Below are positions 42,272 through 49,948 of a stretch of 64,000 nucleotides of DNA, one piece after another. The DNA comes from Amycolatopsis marina. GTDB taxonomy: Bacteria > Actinomycetota > Actinomycetes > Mycobacteriales > Pseudonocardiaceae. The translations under genes and the position numbers were made by a program. Under the pieces are notes generated by a model. That model was not told the origin of the DNA. It saw only the letters and a list, made by a program, of their open reading frames with translations, and did not search any database. Each line of letters begins with the position of its first letter. The first letter of the stretch is position 1. The DNA lies in the NCBI RefSeq assembly GCF_900111885.1, contig NZ_FOKG01000003.1:248001-312000 (forward strand), given 5' to 3'.

Positions 42272-42931
42272 TCAGCGGAGTAGGCAGGTGTTGCCGGTCT
42301 TGGTCCACGAGTCCAGCAGCCGCCCCTCGGCGGCGATGCGGTGCTCGGGACCGACCTTGCACGAGTCGCCCGCGGCGTGTTCCCACGATGTCTGGTGCGG
42401 GTTGTCGATGAAGGAGAACCCGCTGAGCACGAGGTCGGCGGCCGGGAACGAAGTGCGGGCGATCCACGCGGCCATCGTGCCAGTGGTGGCCCAGGCGCCC
42501 TCTTCCATCGTGGAAAGTCCCATTGCCGCCGACAACGGCAGGGTGACCTCGCGGTTCGACACGGGAACGAACCCGAGGTCCGCGGGCCACCACGAAGGAA
42601 TGTCTTCCGGCTCCCAGAGCAGACGTCCCGGCTCGACCAGCAGGTACAGCCTCGACCGGTAGTCCTGGAACACCCAGCGGGTCGCCCGCAGCGCCCGGTT
42701 GAAAACCACCACGTGCGTCCGGCTGCCTACGGTGGGAGGACCGTCGGGCTCGTCGCACACGAAGCCGTTCACCCGGAGAACGAGATCGCAGGCGTCGATC
42801 GCCTTCGCCCGGTCCTCGTCGGGTGGCAGTGGCTGATTGCCCACCACGGCCACCGAGCGCGGGTCGGGCCGATCCGCGTAGGCCTCCAACAGGCTGACCA
42901 TCAGGCTCGGCCTTGAGACGTCAACTCCCAT
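42272..42931 (-). CDS. Glycosyltransferase resembling GT29 sialyltransferases
   Basis: A 219-residue protein with an N-terminal RSVAVVGNQPLPPDE followed by AIDACDLVLRVNGF, matching sialylmotif L of GT29 (AVVGN ... ID.cD.V.R.N). Further on it has WATTGTMAAWIA and DLVLSGFSFIDN, resembling sialylmotif S (TTG ... D.v.l.GF), then HQTSWEH, comparable to the HxxxxE motif. GT29 enzymes transfer CMP-activated nonulosonic acids. Adjacency to pseI, pseH and pseF makes transfer of a pseudaminic-acid-type sugar a good hypothesis. There is no membrane anchor, so it should act in the cytoplasm. Confidence 0.65.
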   Translation of the reverse strand: MGVDVSRPSLMVSLLEAYADRPDPRSVAVVGNQPLPPDEDRAKAIDACDLVLRVNGFVCDEPDGPPTVGSRTHVVVFNRALRATRWVFQDYRSRLYLLVEPGRLLWEPEDIPSWWPADLGFVPVSNREVTLPLSAAMGLSTMEEGAWATTGTMAAWIARTSFPAADLVLSGFSFIDNPHQTSWEHAAGDSCKVGPEHRIAAEGRLLDSWTKTGNTCLLR

Positions 42932-43062
42932 GCCGAAGCAAGTTACCAGTCAATTGAATCCGATCGAGTGACAACAACAGGTCAAATGGCACCCAACCGG
43001 ACATCGGCGCAGGACGCCTTCAGGAGGCCGGTCGCACGCACGTCTGCCGCTGCCACGAGGAC

Positions 43063-44091
43063 GTGAAGAATCCGCAGGCAGAGGCGCAGACCCGCGGTAT
43101 GCCCAGCCGGGGGCCAGCCCCTGCGCACACCGCAGTACCCTCATATCCCGTGCATGCCACCAGCACCGTTTCGGCGGGCGGCGATAACGCCGCGAACGCC
43201 TCGGCAACGATCCCGGCCAAGTCCGACAGCCGCTCCTGGGCGCGCGCGTTCGCCGACCTGAAGAACGGATTTCAGCAGCGCGAACTGTGGAGCCATCTGG
43301 GCTGGCAGGACATCAAGCAGCGCTACCGCCGGTCCGTTCTGGGGCCGTTGTGGATCACCATCAGTATGGGGATCACCGCGCTCGGCCTCGGCCTGCTGTA
43401 CTCGCAGCTGTTCGGCTCGGAGATCGCCGCCTTCCTGCCGTACATCACCACGGGCTTCATCGTCTGGCACTTCATTCTCGGCTGTCTGACCGAGGGCGCC
43501 GACACGTTCATCTCGAACGAAGGCCTGATCAAGCACCTACCGGCGCCGCTGTCGGTCTACGTGCTGCGCACCGTGTGGCGGCAGATGCTCATGTTCGGCC
43601 ACAACATGGTCATCTATGTGCTGGTGATCAGCGTCTTCTGGAGCGAGATCTCCAGGCCCGGGTATGTGATCACCGAAGGCGGGATCCCCCAGCCCGGCCT
43701 CAACTGGAGCGCCTTGCTGGCCATCCCTGGCTTCGCGCTGATCGCGATCAACGCGGGGTGGGTGGTGCTGCTCTTCGGCGTTGTCTCGACCCGGTTCCGG
43801 GACATCCCACAGGTCATTTCCAGCCTGATCAACCTGCTGTTCTTCATGACGCCGATCGTCTGGTCGACCGATATCCTGCAGAAGCGTTTCGGGGACACGG
43901 TCAGCTGGCGGAACCTGATCGCCGAACTGAACCCGATGTACCACTTCATCCAGATCGTGCGTGCACCGATGATCGGTAACCAGCAGAGCTGGCACCACTG
44001 GGCGGTGGTCGCGGGGTTCGCCGTCGTGGGCTGGGCCCTGGCGCTGGTCGTGCTCCGCAACTACCGTGCCCGTGTCTCGTACTGGGTGTGA
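43063..44091 (+). CDS. wzm: ABC-2 type polysaccharide exporter permease (Wzm/RfbD)
   Basis: A 342-residue membrane protein. A Ser/Ala-rich N-terminal region precedes the ABC-2 permease: WQDIKQRYRRSVLGPLWITISMGI, then about six membrane segments, with FRDIPQVISSLINLLFFMTPIVW and ELNPMYHFIQIVRAPMIG. It pairs with the ATPase 43 nt downstream to export a lipid-linked polysaccharide; the mycobacterial pair Rv3783/Rv3781 is linked to galactan export. The start is uncertain: GTG 43063 gives a longer N-terminus than usual. Confidence 0.88.
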   Translation: MKNPQAEAQTRGMPSRGPAPAHTAVPSYPVHATSTVSAGGDNAANASATIPAKSDSRSWARAFADLKNGFQQRELWSHLGWQDIKQRYRRSVLGPLWITISMGITALGLGLLYSQLFGSEIAAFLPYITTGFIVWHFILGCLTEGADTFISNEGLIKHLPAPLSVYVLRTVWRQMLMFGHNMVIYVLVISVFWSEISRPGYVITEGGIPQPGLNWSALLAIPGFALIAINAGWVVLLFGVVSTRFRDIPQVISSLINLLFFMTPIVWSTDILQKRFGDTVSWRNLIAELNPMYHFIQIVRAPMIGNQQSWHHWAVVAGFAVVGWALALVVLRNYRARVSYWV

Positions 44092-44133
44092 GGACGATGA
44101 CGAACGCAGGGTCGCGTGCCCGGAAGAGCGAGT

Positions 44134-44958
44134 GTGAGTGACATGGTCAGCATCGACGTCTGGAATGCTTCCGTCGATTTTCCGATCTTCGACGCGAAAA
44201 GCCGCTCGCTGAAGAAGAAGGTCCTCGGCAAGGTCGGCGGAAAGATCGGCACCGACAGCCGGGTGCCGGTGATCGAGGCACTGCACGACATCTCCGTGTC
44301 GATCAACGAAGGGGACCGGATCGGGCTGGTCGGGCACAACGGCGCGGGCAAGTCCACCCTGCTCCGCCTGCTGTCCGGGATTTACGAGCCGACCCGGGGA
44401 TCCGCCAGAATCGTCGGCAGGGTCGCGCCCGTTTTCGATCTCGGTGTCGGGATGGACCAGGAGATCTCCGGTTACGAGAACATCATGATCCGGGGCCTCT
44501 ATCTGGGGATGACCCGCAAGCAGATGGAGAAGCGGGTCGATGACATCGCCGACTTCACCGAACTCGGCGACTACCTGTCCATGCCGCTGCGCACGTACTC
44601 CACGGGTATGCGCGTGCGGCTCGCGCTCGGCGTGGTGACGTCGATCGACCCGGAGATCCTGCTGCTCGACGAGGGCATCGGCGCCGTCGACGCCGCCTTC
44701 CTGAACAAGGCTCGCGACCGCCTTGTCGACCTGGTGCGGCGTTCCGGACTGCTGGTGTTCGCCTCCCACCAGGACGACCTGCTGCTGGAACTGTGCACCT
44801 CGGCCATCTGGATGGACGAGGGCCAGATGAAGATGCAGGGTTCCCTGCGCCAGGTCCTCACCGCCTACAAGGGCAAGGACCCGTTCGAGAACATCAGCGC
44901 CGAGGCCGCGGAGCGAATCGCCGAAGGGCAGCCGGTCACGGCCAAGGGCGGGGACTGA
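44134..44958 (+). CDS. wzt: Polysaccharide exporter ATPase (Wzt/RfbE)
   Basis: A 274-residue ABC ATPase. It has Walker A VGHNGAGKSTLL (about 66-77), the signature LRTYSTGMRVRLALG and Walker B ILLLDEGIGAVDAAF. The LPS/teichoic-type motif VFDLGVGMDQEISGYENI marks polysaccharide exporters. There is no long C-terminal carbohydrate-binding extension, which fits the galactan-type exporter rather than O-antigen Wzt with a polymer-recognising domain. GTG 44134 has GGAAGAG upstream. Its stop overlaps glfT1 as TGATG. Confidence 0.92.
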   Translation: MSDMVSIDVWNASVDFPIFDAKSRSLKKKVLGKVGGKIGTDSRVPVIEALHDISVSINEGDRIGLVGHNGAGKSTLLRLLSGIYEPTRGSARIVGRVAPVFDLGVGMDQEISGYENIMIRGLYLGMTRKQMEKRVDDIADFTELGDYLSMPLRTYSTGMRVRLALGVVTSIDPEILLLDEGIGAVDAAFLNKARDRLVDLVRRSGLLVFASHQDDLLLELCTSAIWMDEGQMKMQGSLRQVLTAYKGKDPFENISAEAAERIAEGQPVTAKGGD

Positions 44959-45905
44959 TGTGCAGCCGGCCGGCGAATGAGGCAGAGGACATGAACCGCG
45001 AGCCCGAGCAGGCACCGCTGGGCCCGGGTTCCGTCGTGGCCGTCGTCGTCACCCGGCACCGCCGGGAACTCCTGGCCGACTCGCTGAAGGTCATCGCGGC
45101 GCAGACACATCCCGTCGACCATCTGATCGTGGTGGACAACGGGCCCGATCAGCCCGCCCGTGGGGTCGTGGCGGGCGTCTCGGTGCCGTGCACATACATC
45201 CCGTCGCACCGCAACCTGGGTGGTGCGGGCGGCTTCGCACTGGGGATGTTGCAGGCACTGGCGCTGGGCGCGGAGTGGGTGTGGCTCGCCGACGACGACG
45301 GAAGGCCGGCCGACGAGAACGTTCTCGAGATCCTCCTGGACGAGGCGGAGAAGCGGAACCTCGCCGAGATCTCCCCCGTCGTGTCCAACATCGACGCGCC
45401 GGACAAGCTGGCGTTTCCGCTGCGCAGGGGGCTGACCTGGAAGCGGTCCACGGCCGAACTCGGTACGGACTTCCTGCCCGGTATCGCTTCACTGATGAAC
45501 GGTGCGCTGTTCCGTGCCTCCACACTCGACGTGGTCGGCGTGCCGGATCTGCGGCTGTTCTTCCGGGGTGACGAGGTGGAACTGCACCGCAGGCTGGTGC
45601 GTTCCGGGCTGCCCTTCGGGACCTCGCTGAAGACGTCGTACCTGCACCCGAACGGCTCCGACGAGTTCAAGCCGATGCTCGGTGGCCGGTTTCACGCGCA
45701 GGACCCGGAGAACGAGGTCAAGCGCTACTACACCTACCGAAACCGCGGCTACCTGCTCTCGCAGCCGGGCATGCGCAAGATCGGCGCGCTGGAGATCATT
45801 CGGTTCGGGCTGTACTTCGTGGGCGTCAAACGCGATCCGAAGGCCTTCGCCCAGTGGCTGCGACTGGTGCGCCAGGGCCGCAAGGAGAAGTTCTTCCGCT
45901 ACTGA
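44958..45905 (+). CDS. glfT1: Galactofuranosyltransferase GlfT1
   Basis: A 315-residue GT2-family enzyme. It would add the first galactofuranose residues to the rhamnosyl-GlcNAc linker lipid of arabinogalactan. Motifs are VAVVVTRHRRELLADSL, HRNLGGAGGFALGM, the metal-binding WLADDDGRP, and FFRGDEVELHRRLVRSG. A C-terminal YYTYRNRGYLL region is typical. Start ATG 44958 overlaps the wzt stop (TGATG); ATG 44991 is an alternative. From memory, Rv3782 (glfT1) is likewise next to Rv3781 and Rv3783. Confidence 0.9.
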   Translation: MCSRPANEAEDMNREPEQAPLGPGSVVAVVVTRHRRELLADSLKVIAAQTHPVDHLIVVDNGPDQPARGVVAGVSVPCTYIPSHRNLGGAGGFALGMLQALALGAEWVWLADDDGRPADENVLEILLDEAEKRNLAEISPVVSNIDAPDKLAFPLRRGLTWKRSTAELGTDFLPGIASLMNGALFRASTLDVVGVPDLRLFFRGDEVELHRRLVRSGLPFGTSLKTSYLHPNGSDEFKPMLGGRFHAQDPENEVKRYYTYRNRGYLLSQPGMRKIGALEIIRFGLYFVGVKRDPKAFAQWLRLVRQGRKEKFFRY

Positions 45906-45956
45906 CGGCCGGGGCCGTCCTGGTGCGCTGACGCAGGACGGCCCGCCCCGCAGACG

Positions 45957-47492
45957 CTATTCGCCGATAACCGGCGGCGCGGTGCGCTGGTCGGTGCCGA
46001 ACACCTCGTCCGGGTCACCTTCGACCAGGTAGGTCGGACGCTGGTGGTCCTCGTCCTCGCCGCCCTTACCGCCCCGGCCGCCGCCCATGCCCGCGCCCAT
46101 TCCACCGCCCATGGCACCACGGCCGCCGCCTGCGCCCATGGCTCCGGCGCCACCGCGGCCTGCCGCGGCCTCGGCCGCGCCGACACCGCCGGGCTTCGCC
46201 GCACCGGAGGCCGGACCACTACCGGCACCCGCACCCGCACCGGCTCCGCCACCACCAGGGCCGAACCCGCCGCCGCCACCGCGGCCAAGCTTGCTGTTGT
46301 AGTCCGAGCCGCCGCCCGCACCACCGCCGCCGCCCCCCATGGGGCCCATCGGCATGGGACCCATGCCACCGAACCCGGTGCTCCCGCCTCCGCCGCCTCC
46401 CCGGCGTGACCCACCGAAGTTCGGTGGCCGGTAACCGGAGGGGCGCGTGCTGCCGACCGGAACAGAGCCCGTGCCGATCCCCGGAGCCCGCGTGATCGGC
46501 GGCGTGTACCCGCCACCACCGCCACCACCCCCGGGAATGCCGCTGCCGCCACCACCGGGAATGTTGCCGCCTCCCCAGCCGCTACCGCCGCTACCGCCGC
46601 CGGACGGAATCGAGCCCTGGCCGACACCGCTCGGGCCGCCGACGAATCCGGAGGCGCCCGTGCTGTTGTCACCGGGCCTCGGCGGGGTCACGTCGTACTT
46701 TCCGGAGCCCGCGCCGAACTTGGGCGGTTCGGCGAACACCGGCTGCTTCGAGGCGGCTGTGTACAGGTCTGTGTCGTACTGGGCCATCACCGTGGCCGCC
46801 TGGGAGTGCGCCTCGTTGCTGGCCTTGTAGGTCTCCATCGACTTGTTGATGTTGCCGATGAGATCCAGCGGGTTGCTGCCCCACTTCTCCATCTCGGAGT
46901 CCCAGTTGAAGGGGATCTCCTCCGGCATCTGGTTCTTCGCCGTGCTCGCCGCCTCGGACTGCTGGTAGATCGTCTCCGAGGCCAGCTTCGCGTTGGTCGA
47001 GTTGCCGTCGGACCACTCCTGGAGGCTGGTGAAGTAGTTCCGCGCGTCCGACGCGGCCTCACCCTCCCACTCGTGCTCCGACTTGCTCACGGCCGACTTG
47101 AGCTCCGAGGCGAACTCCTTGAACGCCATGTGGAGCTGGTGGTAAGCCTCCGAGACTTCACCCACCTGGTCCGGGTCCAGGTTCTGCGTGATGTAGGTGG
47201 TCATCTGGGTGTGCTCGTGGCCCTGGTAGTTGGCGTCGGAGGGCCGCAAACCCTCAACAAACTGGATGTCGGCACCGGAGGACAGGTCGCGCACGCTGTC
47301 CTGACTGGCACGGTCCGCCTCACCTGCCGCGGCAGCCTGTGCCTGCATCCGCCGAAACCATCCGAACAGGCCGCCGTCGTCCACGCCAGCGGTCGCCCGG
47401 TCCTGGAAGTACTGCTCACGTTCGGCGGGCGAGAGTTCCGCGATCTGCCGGTCGGTCAACTCCGCAGGAGCCTGTGGGTTCTGCGCGTTCAT
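45957..47492 (-). CDS. PPE-like ESX substrate with Gly-rich C-terminus
   Basis: A 511-residue protein. Residues about 85-245 are helical and PPE/WXG100-like (HTQMTTYITQNLDPDQVGEVSEAYHQLHMAFKEF ... SEHEWEGEAASDARNYFTSLQEW, with W-x-G type turn). Residues 260-470 are Gly-rich low complexity. The end, RPTYLVEGDPDEVFGTDQRTAPPVIGE, resembles a C-terminal signature I recall from other Pseudonocardiaceae PPE-domain proteins. No signal peptide: ESX-type export is expected. The start is ATG 47492. It ends the four-gene operon starting with espG. Confidence 0.8.
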   Translation of the reverse strand: MNAQNPQAPAELTDRQIAELSPAEREQYFQDRATAGVDDGGLFGWFRRMQAQAAAAGEADRASQDSVRDLSSGADIQFVEGLRPSDANYQGHEHTQMTTYITQNLDPDQVGEVSEAYHQLHMAFKEFASELKSAVSKSEHEWEGEAASDARNYFTSLQEWSDGNSTNAKLASETIYQQSEAASTAKNQMPEEIPFNWDSEMEKWGSNPLDLIGNINKSMETYKASNEAHSQAATVMAQYDTDLYTAASKQPVFAEPPKFGAGSGKYDVTPPRPGDNSTGASGFVGGPSGVGQGSIPSGGGSGGSGWGGGNIPGGGGSGIPGGGGGGGGYTPPITRAPGIGTGSVPVGSTRPSGYRPPNFGGSRRGGGGGGSTGFGGMGPMPMGPMGGGGGGAGGGSDYNSKLGRGGGGGFGPGGGGAGAGAGAGSGPASGAAKPGGVGAAEAAAGRGGAGAMGAGGGRGAMGGGMGAGMGGGRGGKGGEDEDHQRPTYLVEGDPDEVFGTDQRTAPPVIGE

Positions 47493-47501
47493 CTCGTCCC
47501 C

Positions 47502-48080
47502 TTACCCCTCAGGAAGCTTTGGTTCGACGATCTTGGCCATCGCATCGGCGATCTGGCAGGCACGTTCCGCGGTGTTGGCCACGATCCCGACATCGACACG
47601 GGAGTTCTCCCCCACCGCGAGCGCGATCAGACATCCGCCGTTGCCGCTGGTCATGACCGCCTTGCGACCGCCTGGAACAGAGCCGGGTTGGACGCCGTCG
47701 CCGAGGTCGCGCACCTCGTCGACTCCCTGCGAATCGCGGATGAGAACGCCGACCGCGTCGGCATCGTCGCTGGCCTTCTCGACCACTCGCATGAAACGGC
47801 ACCCGCGGGCACCGCTCCCATTGTCCGGAGTGCCCTCCTTGTAATCGCCGAACTCACCAAGGTCATCCGCACTCAGCAAGGAACAGGGATCGAGCGACGC
47901 TGTGGGGCGGCTCTCGGTCCCCCCGTCAGGCGCCGAGGAGGTGCCAGGCGGTTGTGACGAGGCTGTATTCGGCTGCGACTCGGCAGGCAACGCAGCTCCG
48001 CCTTCTTCATCGGAGCAGGCGGCAAGCGCGAACGCTGCGGCCACGGAAATCACGACTCGTGTCAGATTCAATTTCATCAT
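47502..48080 (-). CDS. DUF3558-family lipoprotein
   Basis: A 192-residue lipoprotein with lipobox FALAAC (Cys about 22), a Ser/Pro/Glu-rich linker and a DUF3558 domain (LDPCSLLSADDLGEFGDY ... ARGCRFMRVVEK ... GGCLIALAVGENSRVDVGIV ... ACQIADAMAKIVEPKLP). Such lipoproteins recur next to ESX-type genes in Pseudonocardiaceae. Two adjacent ATG codons (48080, 48077) overlap the stop of the upstream gene. The PPE-like gene begins 9 nt after its stop. Confidence 0.85.
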   Translation of the reverse strand: MMKLNLTRVVISVAAAFALAACSDEEGGAALPAESQPNTASSQPPGTSSAPDGGTESRPTASLDPCSLLSADDLGEFGDYKEGTPDNGSGARGCRFMRVVEKASDDADAVGVLIRDSQGVDEVRDLGDGVQPGSVPGGRKAVMTSGNGGCLIALAVGENSRVDVGIVANTAERACQIADAMAKIVEPKLPEG

Positions 48081-48550
48081 CAGGTCGCATACGTCTTGGC
48101 AGTGGACTCGACCTGGTCCTCGTTCTCCTGGTAAATGCCTGCGGCACGCTCCAGAGCTTCCGCCGCCTGGTCGAGTACGGTGTTGAACTGGTCGAGCACC
48201 ACCAGGGCCGAACCCGATTCTTCGGCGGCGCCCTTCTGGTCATGCGCCGCGACCGAGTAACCATATTCATGGCTGCCCAACCTGGGCGCCTGGGAAAGCT
48301 CCGTTGCCGCTTGATACCTGAGCTGTTGCAGCTGTTCCTTCATGTTCTTGATCGAGGTGAGCAGGGGCTCGACGCCCTTCTCGCTGATCCGGAAACCGCC
48401 GGATTTTGCCGCGCTGACCAGCTTCTGCGTCTCGACCTTGGTCGCCTCGACCGCTCTCGCACTGATCCCGCCGGAGGCAAGAAAGTTGGTGCTCATCATG
48501 GAATCGGCGCGCATCGCCGTCTGGCCAGGATCAGCCTCGAAGAACTCCAT
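48080..48550 (-). CDS. WXG100/ESX-type helical protein
   Basis: A 156-residue all-helical protein (FLASGGISARAVEATKVETQKLVSAA, VEPLLTSIKNMKEQLQQLRYQAATELSQAP, ALVVLDQFNTVLDQAAEALERAAGIYQENEDQ). No signal peptide. It resembles ESX-associated helical hairpin proteins and shares a C-terminal pattern with the protein at 90-551. The start is uncertain: ATG 48550 is given, ATG 48496 or 48493 are possible. Its stop overlaps the DUF3558 gene start (TGATG). Confidence 0.7.
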   Translation of the reverse strand: MEFFEADPGQTAMRADSMMSTNFLASGGISARAVEATKVETQKLVSAAKSGGFRISEKGVEPLLTSIKNMKEQLQQLRYQAATELSQAPRLGSHEYGYSVAAHDQKGAAEESGSALVVLDQFNTVLDQAAEALERAAGIYQENEDQVESTAKTYAT

Positions 48551-48675
48551 CGCCGCCCCACATCGTCGCCTGTGTCACTCCGCCGCGGATTCTACTCGGT
48601 GCTCCCCCGGCGTATGCCGGTTTCACCAGATCAGCCCGCACCGATGGGACGCGATGTGCACCTCGGTGGTTCCGC

Positions 48676-49458
48676 TCAGAGGTGACCCTCGAGCTGGGAG
48701 TACAGGTGCTGGGCGATACGGGCGTTGTCGGCGGGAGCGTAGGTGATCCACTCCTGGCCGTCGGTGGCATCGTTCATGGTGGTGAAGTACCGGCCGTCCT
48801 CGGTGTCGAACCAGGCCATCGGCCCCAGCCCGGCCTCCTTGCCGTCCTGGCCCTGGACGAACGCGGCGATCTGCCCGATCCGCAGCTTCGGCTTCTCGAA
48901 GATCCGCTCCACCGCCCGCAACTGCGTGCTCGACTGCGACCGCGGAGCCGCGACTCCCGCGAACGGGTCGTAGCCGCCGTCGTCCGCCGCATGCCGGGAG
49001 CGTTGTTTCCGCGGCGCGGGACGCGCGACCGTGACCGACTGGCCCGCCGCGGCCGGGGTGAGCGGGAGCAGATCGACGATCGCGGGCACCAGGCCGGTCG
49101 GCCTCGCCTCCTCGAAGACCATCAGGTTCTCGTCCTGCCGCGCCACCACGCCGAACTGGCGGTCCGTGGCCGCCCTGGCGAACAGCCGTTTGCCCTTGTC
49201 CATCTTCGCGACAGCGGTGATCGCCACTGGCGAGTTGACGAACGTTCGCAGCGCGAGTTCGACATCCGCGTCCACCCGGCCCGCCTGCATCAGACCCCGC
49301 GTCTCGAGGTCGCGGAACACTGCTTCGCGCACCTGCGCACGCTGCGTGTGAGTGGTCCCGATGTGCGGAATCTGGAACGGAAAGGGCGCACGGCCGAGTT
49401 TGCCGTGCTCCAGAAGCATGTCCACCGCCGCCAGTGACAGCGAGAACGAGTGCGTCAT
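48676..49458 (-). CDS. espG: ESX secretion-associated protein EspG family
   Basis: A 260-residue protein starting MTHSFSLSLAAVDMLLEHGKLGRAPFPFQIPHIGTTHTQRAQVREAVFRDLETRGLM, the EspG-family opening. ERIFEKPKLRIGQIAAFV and WFDTEDGRYFTTMND appear in the second half. EspG proteins are cytosolic chaperones that bind PPE proteins before ESX export. ATG 49458 has GGGGGAG upstream. It heads a minus-strand group with the WXG100-like, DUF3558 and PPE-like genes. No ESX core genes (EccC, EccB, MycP) are in the window. Confidence 0.85.
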   Translation of the reverse strand: MTHSFSLSLAAVDMLLEHGKLGRAPFPFQIPHIGTTHTQRAQVREAVFRDLETRGLMQAGRVDADVELALRTFVNSPVAITAVAKMDKGKRLFARAATDRQFGVVARQDENLMVFEEARPTGLVPAIVDLLPLTPAAAGQSVTVARPAPRKQRSRHAADDGGYDPFAGVAAPRSQSSTQLRAVERIFEKPKLRIGQIAAFVQGQDGKEAGLGPMAWFDTEDGRYFTTMNDATDGQEWITYAPADNARIAQHLYSQLEGHL

Positions 49459-49617
49459 TACCTGCTCCCCCTGGGATCGTGAGCTCGCAGATGAACGGTA
49501 GCGGACCCCGGCACAGGTCCGCAGGCAGTTCCCCGGGACCCCCACGAGGGGCATGACCTGCTCAGCCGACAGCGAACCGCCTTGTCCGGCCCGCGCGCTG
49601 CTGCTGTGCTGAGGATC

Positions 49618-49872
49618 ATGGCCGACGAGAAACGCCCTGAACGTCCCGCACTTGTCCTGCACCTGGCGGCGGGAGGCGACACCCTGACGTTCGCGCTACC
49701 GCCCGACGACTACCACGATTTGGAGCAGGACCTGCGCAATCTGCTGGTGAAAGGCGCGGTCCGGGCCGTGCGGACGAAGGACGGCGCGTCCGTGGCGATC
49801 AACTTCGCCAACGTGGCCGTCGCCTACATCGACGACCTGCAGCGCACCGGCAAGGTCTTCGGGCTCCACTGA
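49618..49872 (+). CDS. Small conserved hypothetical protein
   Basis: An 84-residue protein beginning MADEKRPERPALVLHLAAGGDTLTFALPPDDYHDLEQDLRNLLVKG and ending IDDLQRTGKVFGLH. The alternating pattern suggests a small alpha/beta fold. No motif is recognised. ATG 49618 has GAGG directly upstream. It is divergent from espG and convergent with glfT2, separated from the latter by a 38-bp palindrome. Confidence 0.65.
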   Translation: MADEKRPERPALVLHLAAGGDTLTFALPPDDYHDLEQDLRNLLVKGAVRAVRTKDGASVAINFANVAVAYIDDLQRTGKVFGLH

Positions 49873-49904
49873 GATGTCGCGGGGGCGACCTCGCAGGCCA
49901 CACG

Positions 49905-49942
49905 GCGCAGGGGGCACTTTCCCGGGAAAGTGCCCCCTGCGC
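49905..49942. repeat. Dispersed palindrome, copy 6 (38 bp)
   Basis: The longest copy: core CACTTTCCCGGGAAAGTG, flanked by GCGCAGGGGG on the left and CCCCCTGCGC on the right, perfectly paired. It lies between the stops of two convergent genes (49872 and 49949), where it could also act as a terminator. Confidence 0.88.
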
Positions 49943-49948
49943 GGCGAC

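Noticed and set aside
46044..46830. Pro/Ala-rich plus-strand ORFs
   Set aside because: They are shadows of the Gly-rich C-terminus of the PPE-like gene on the other strand.
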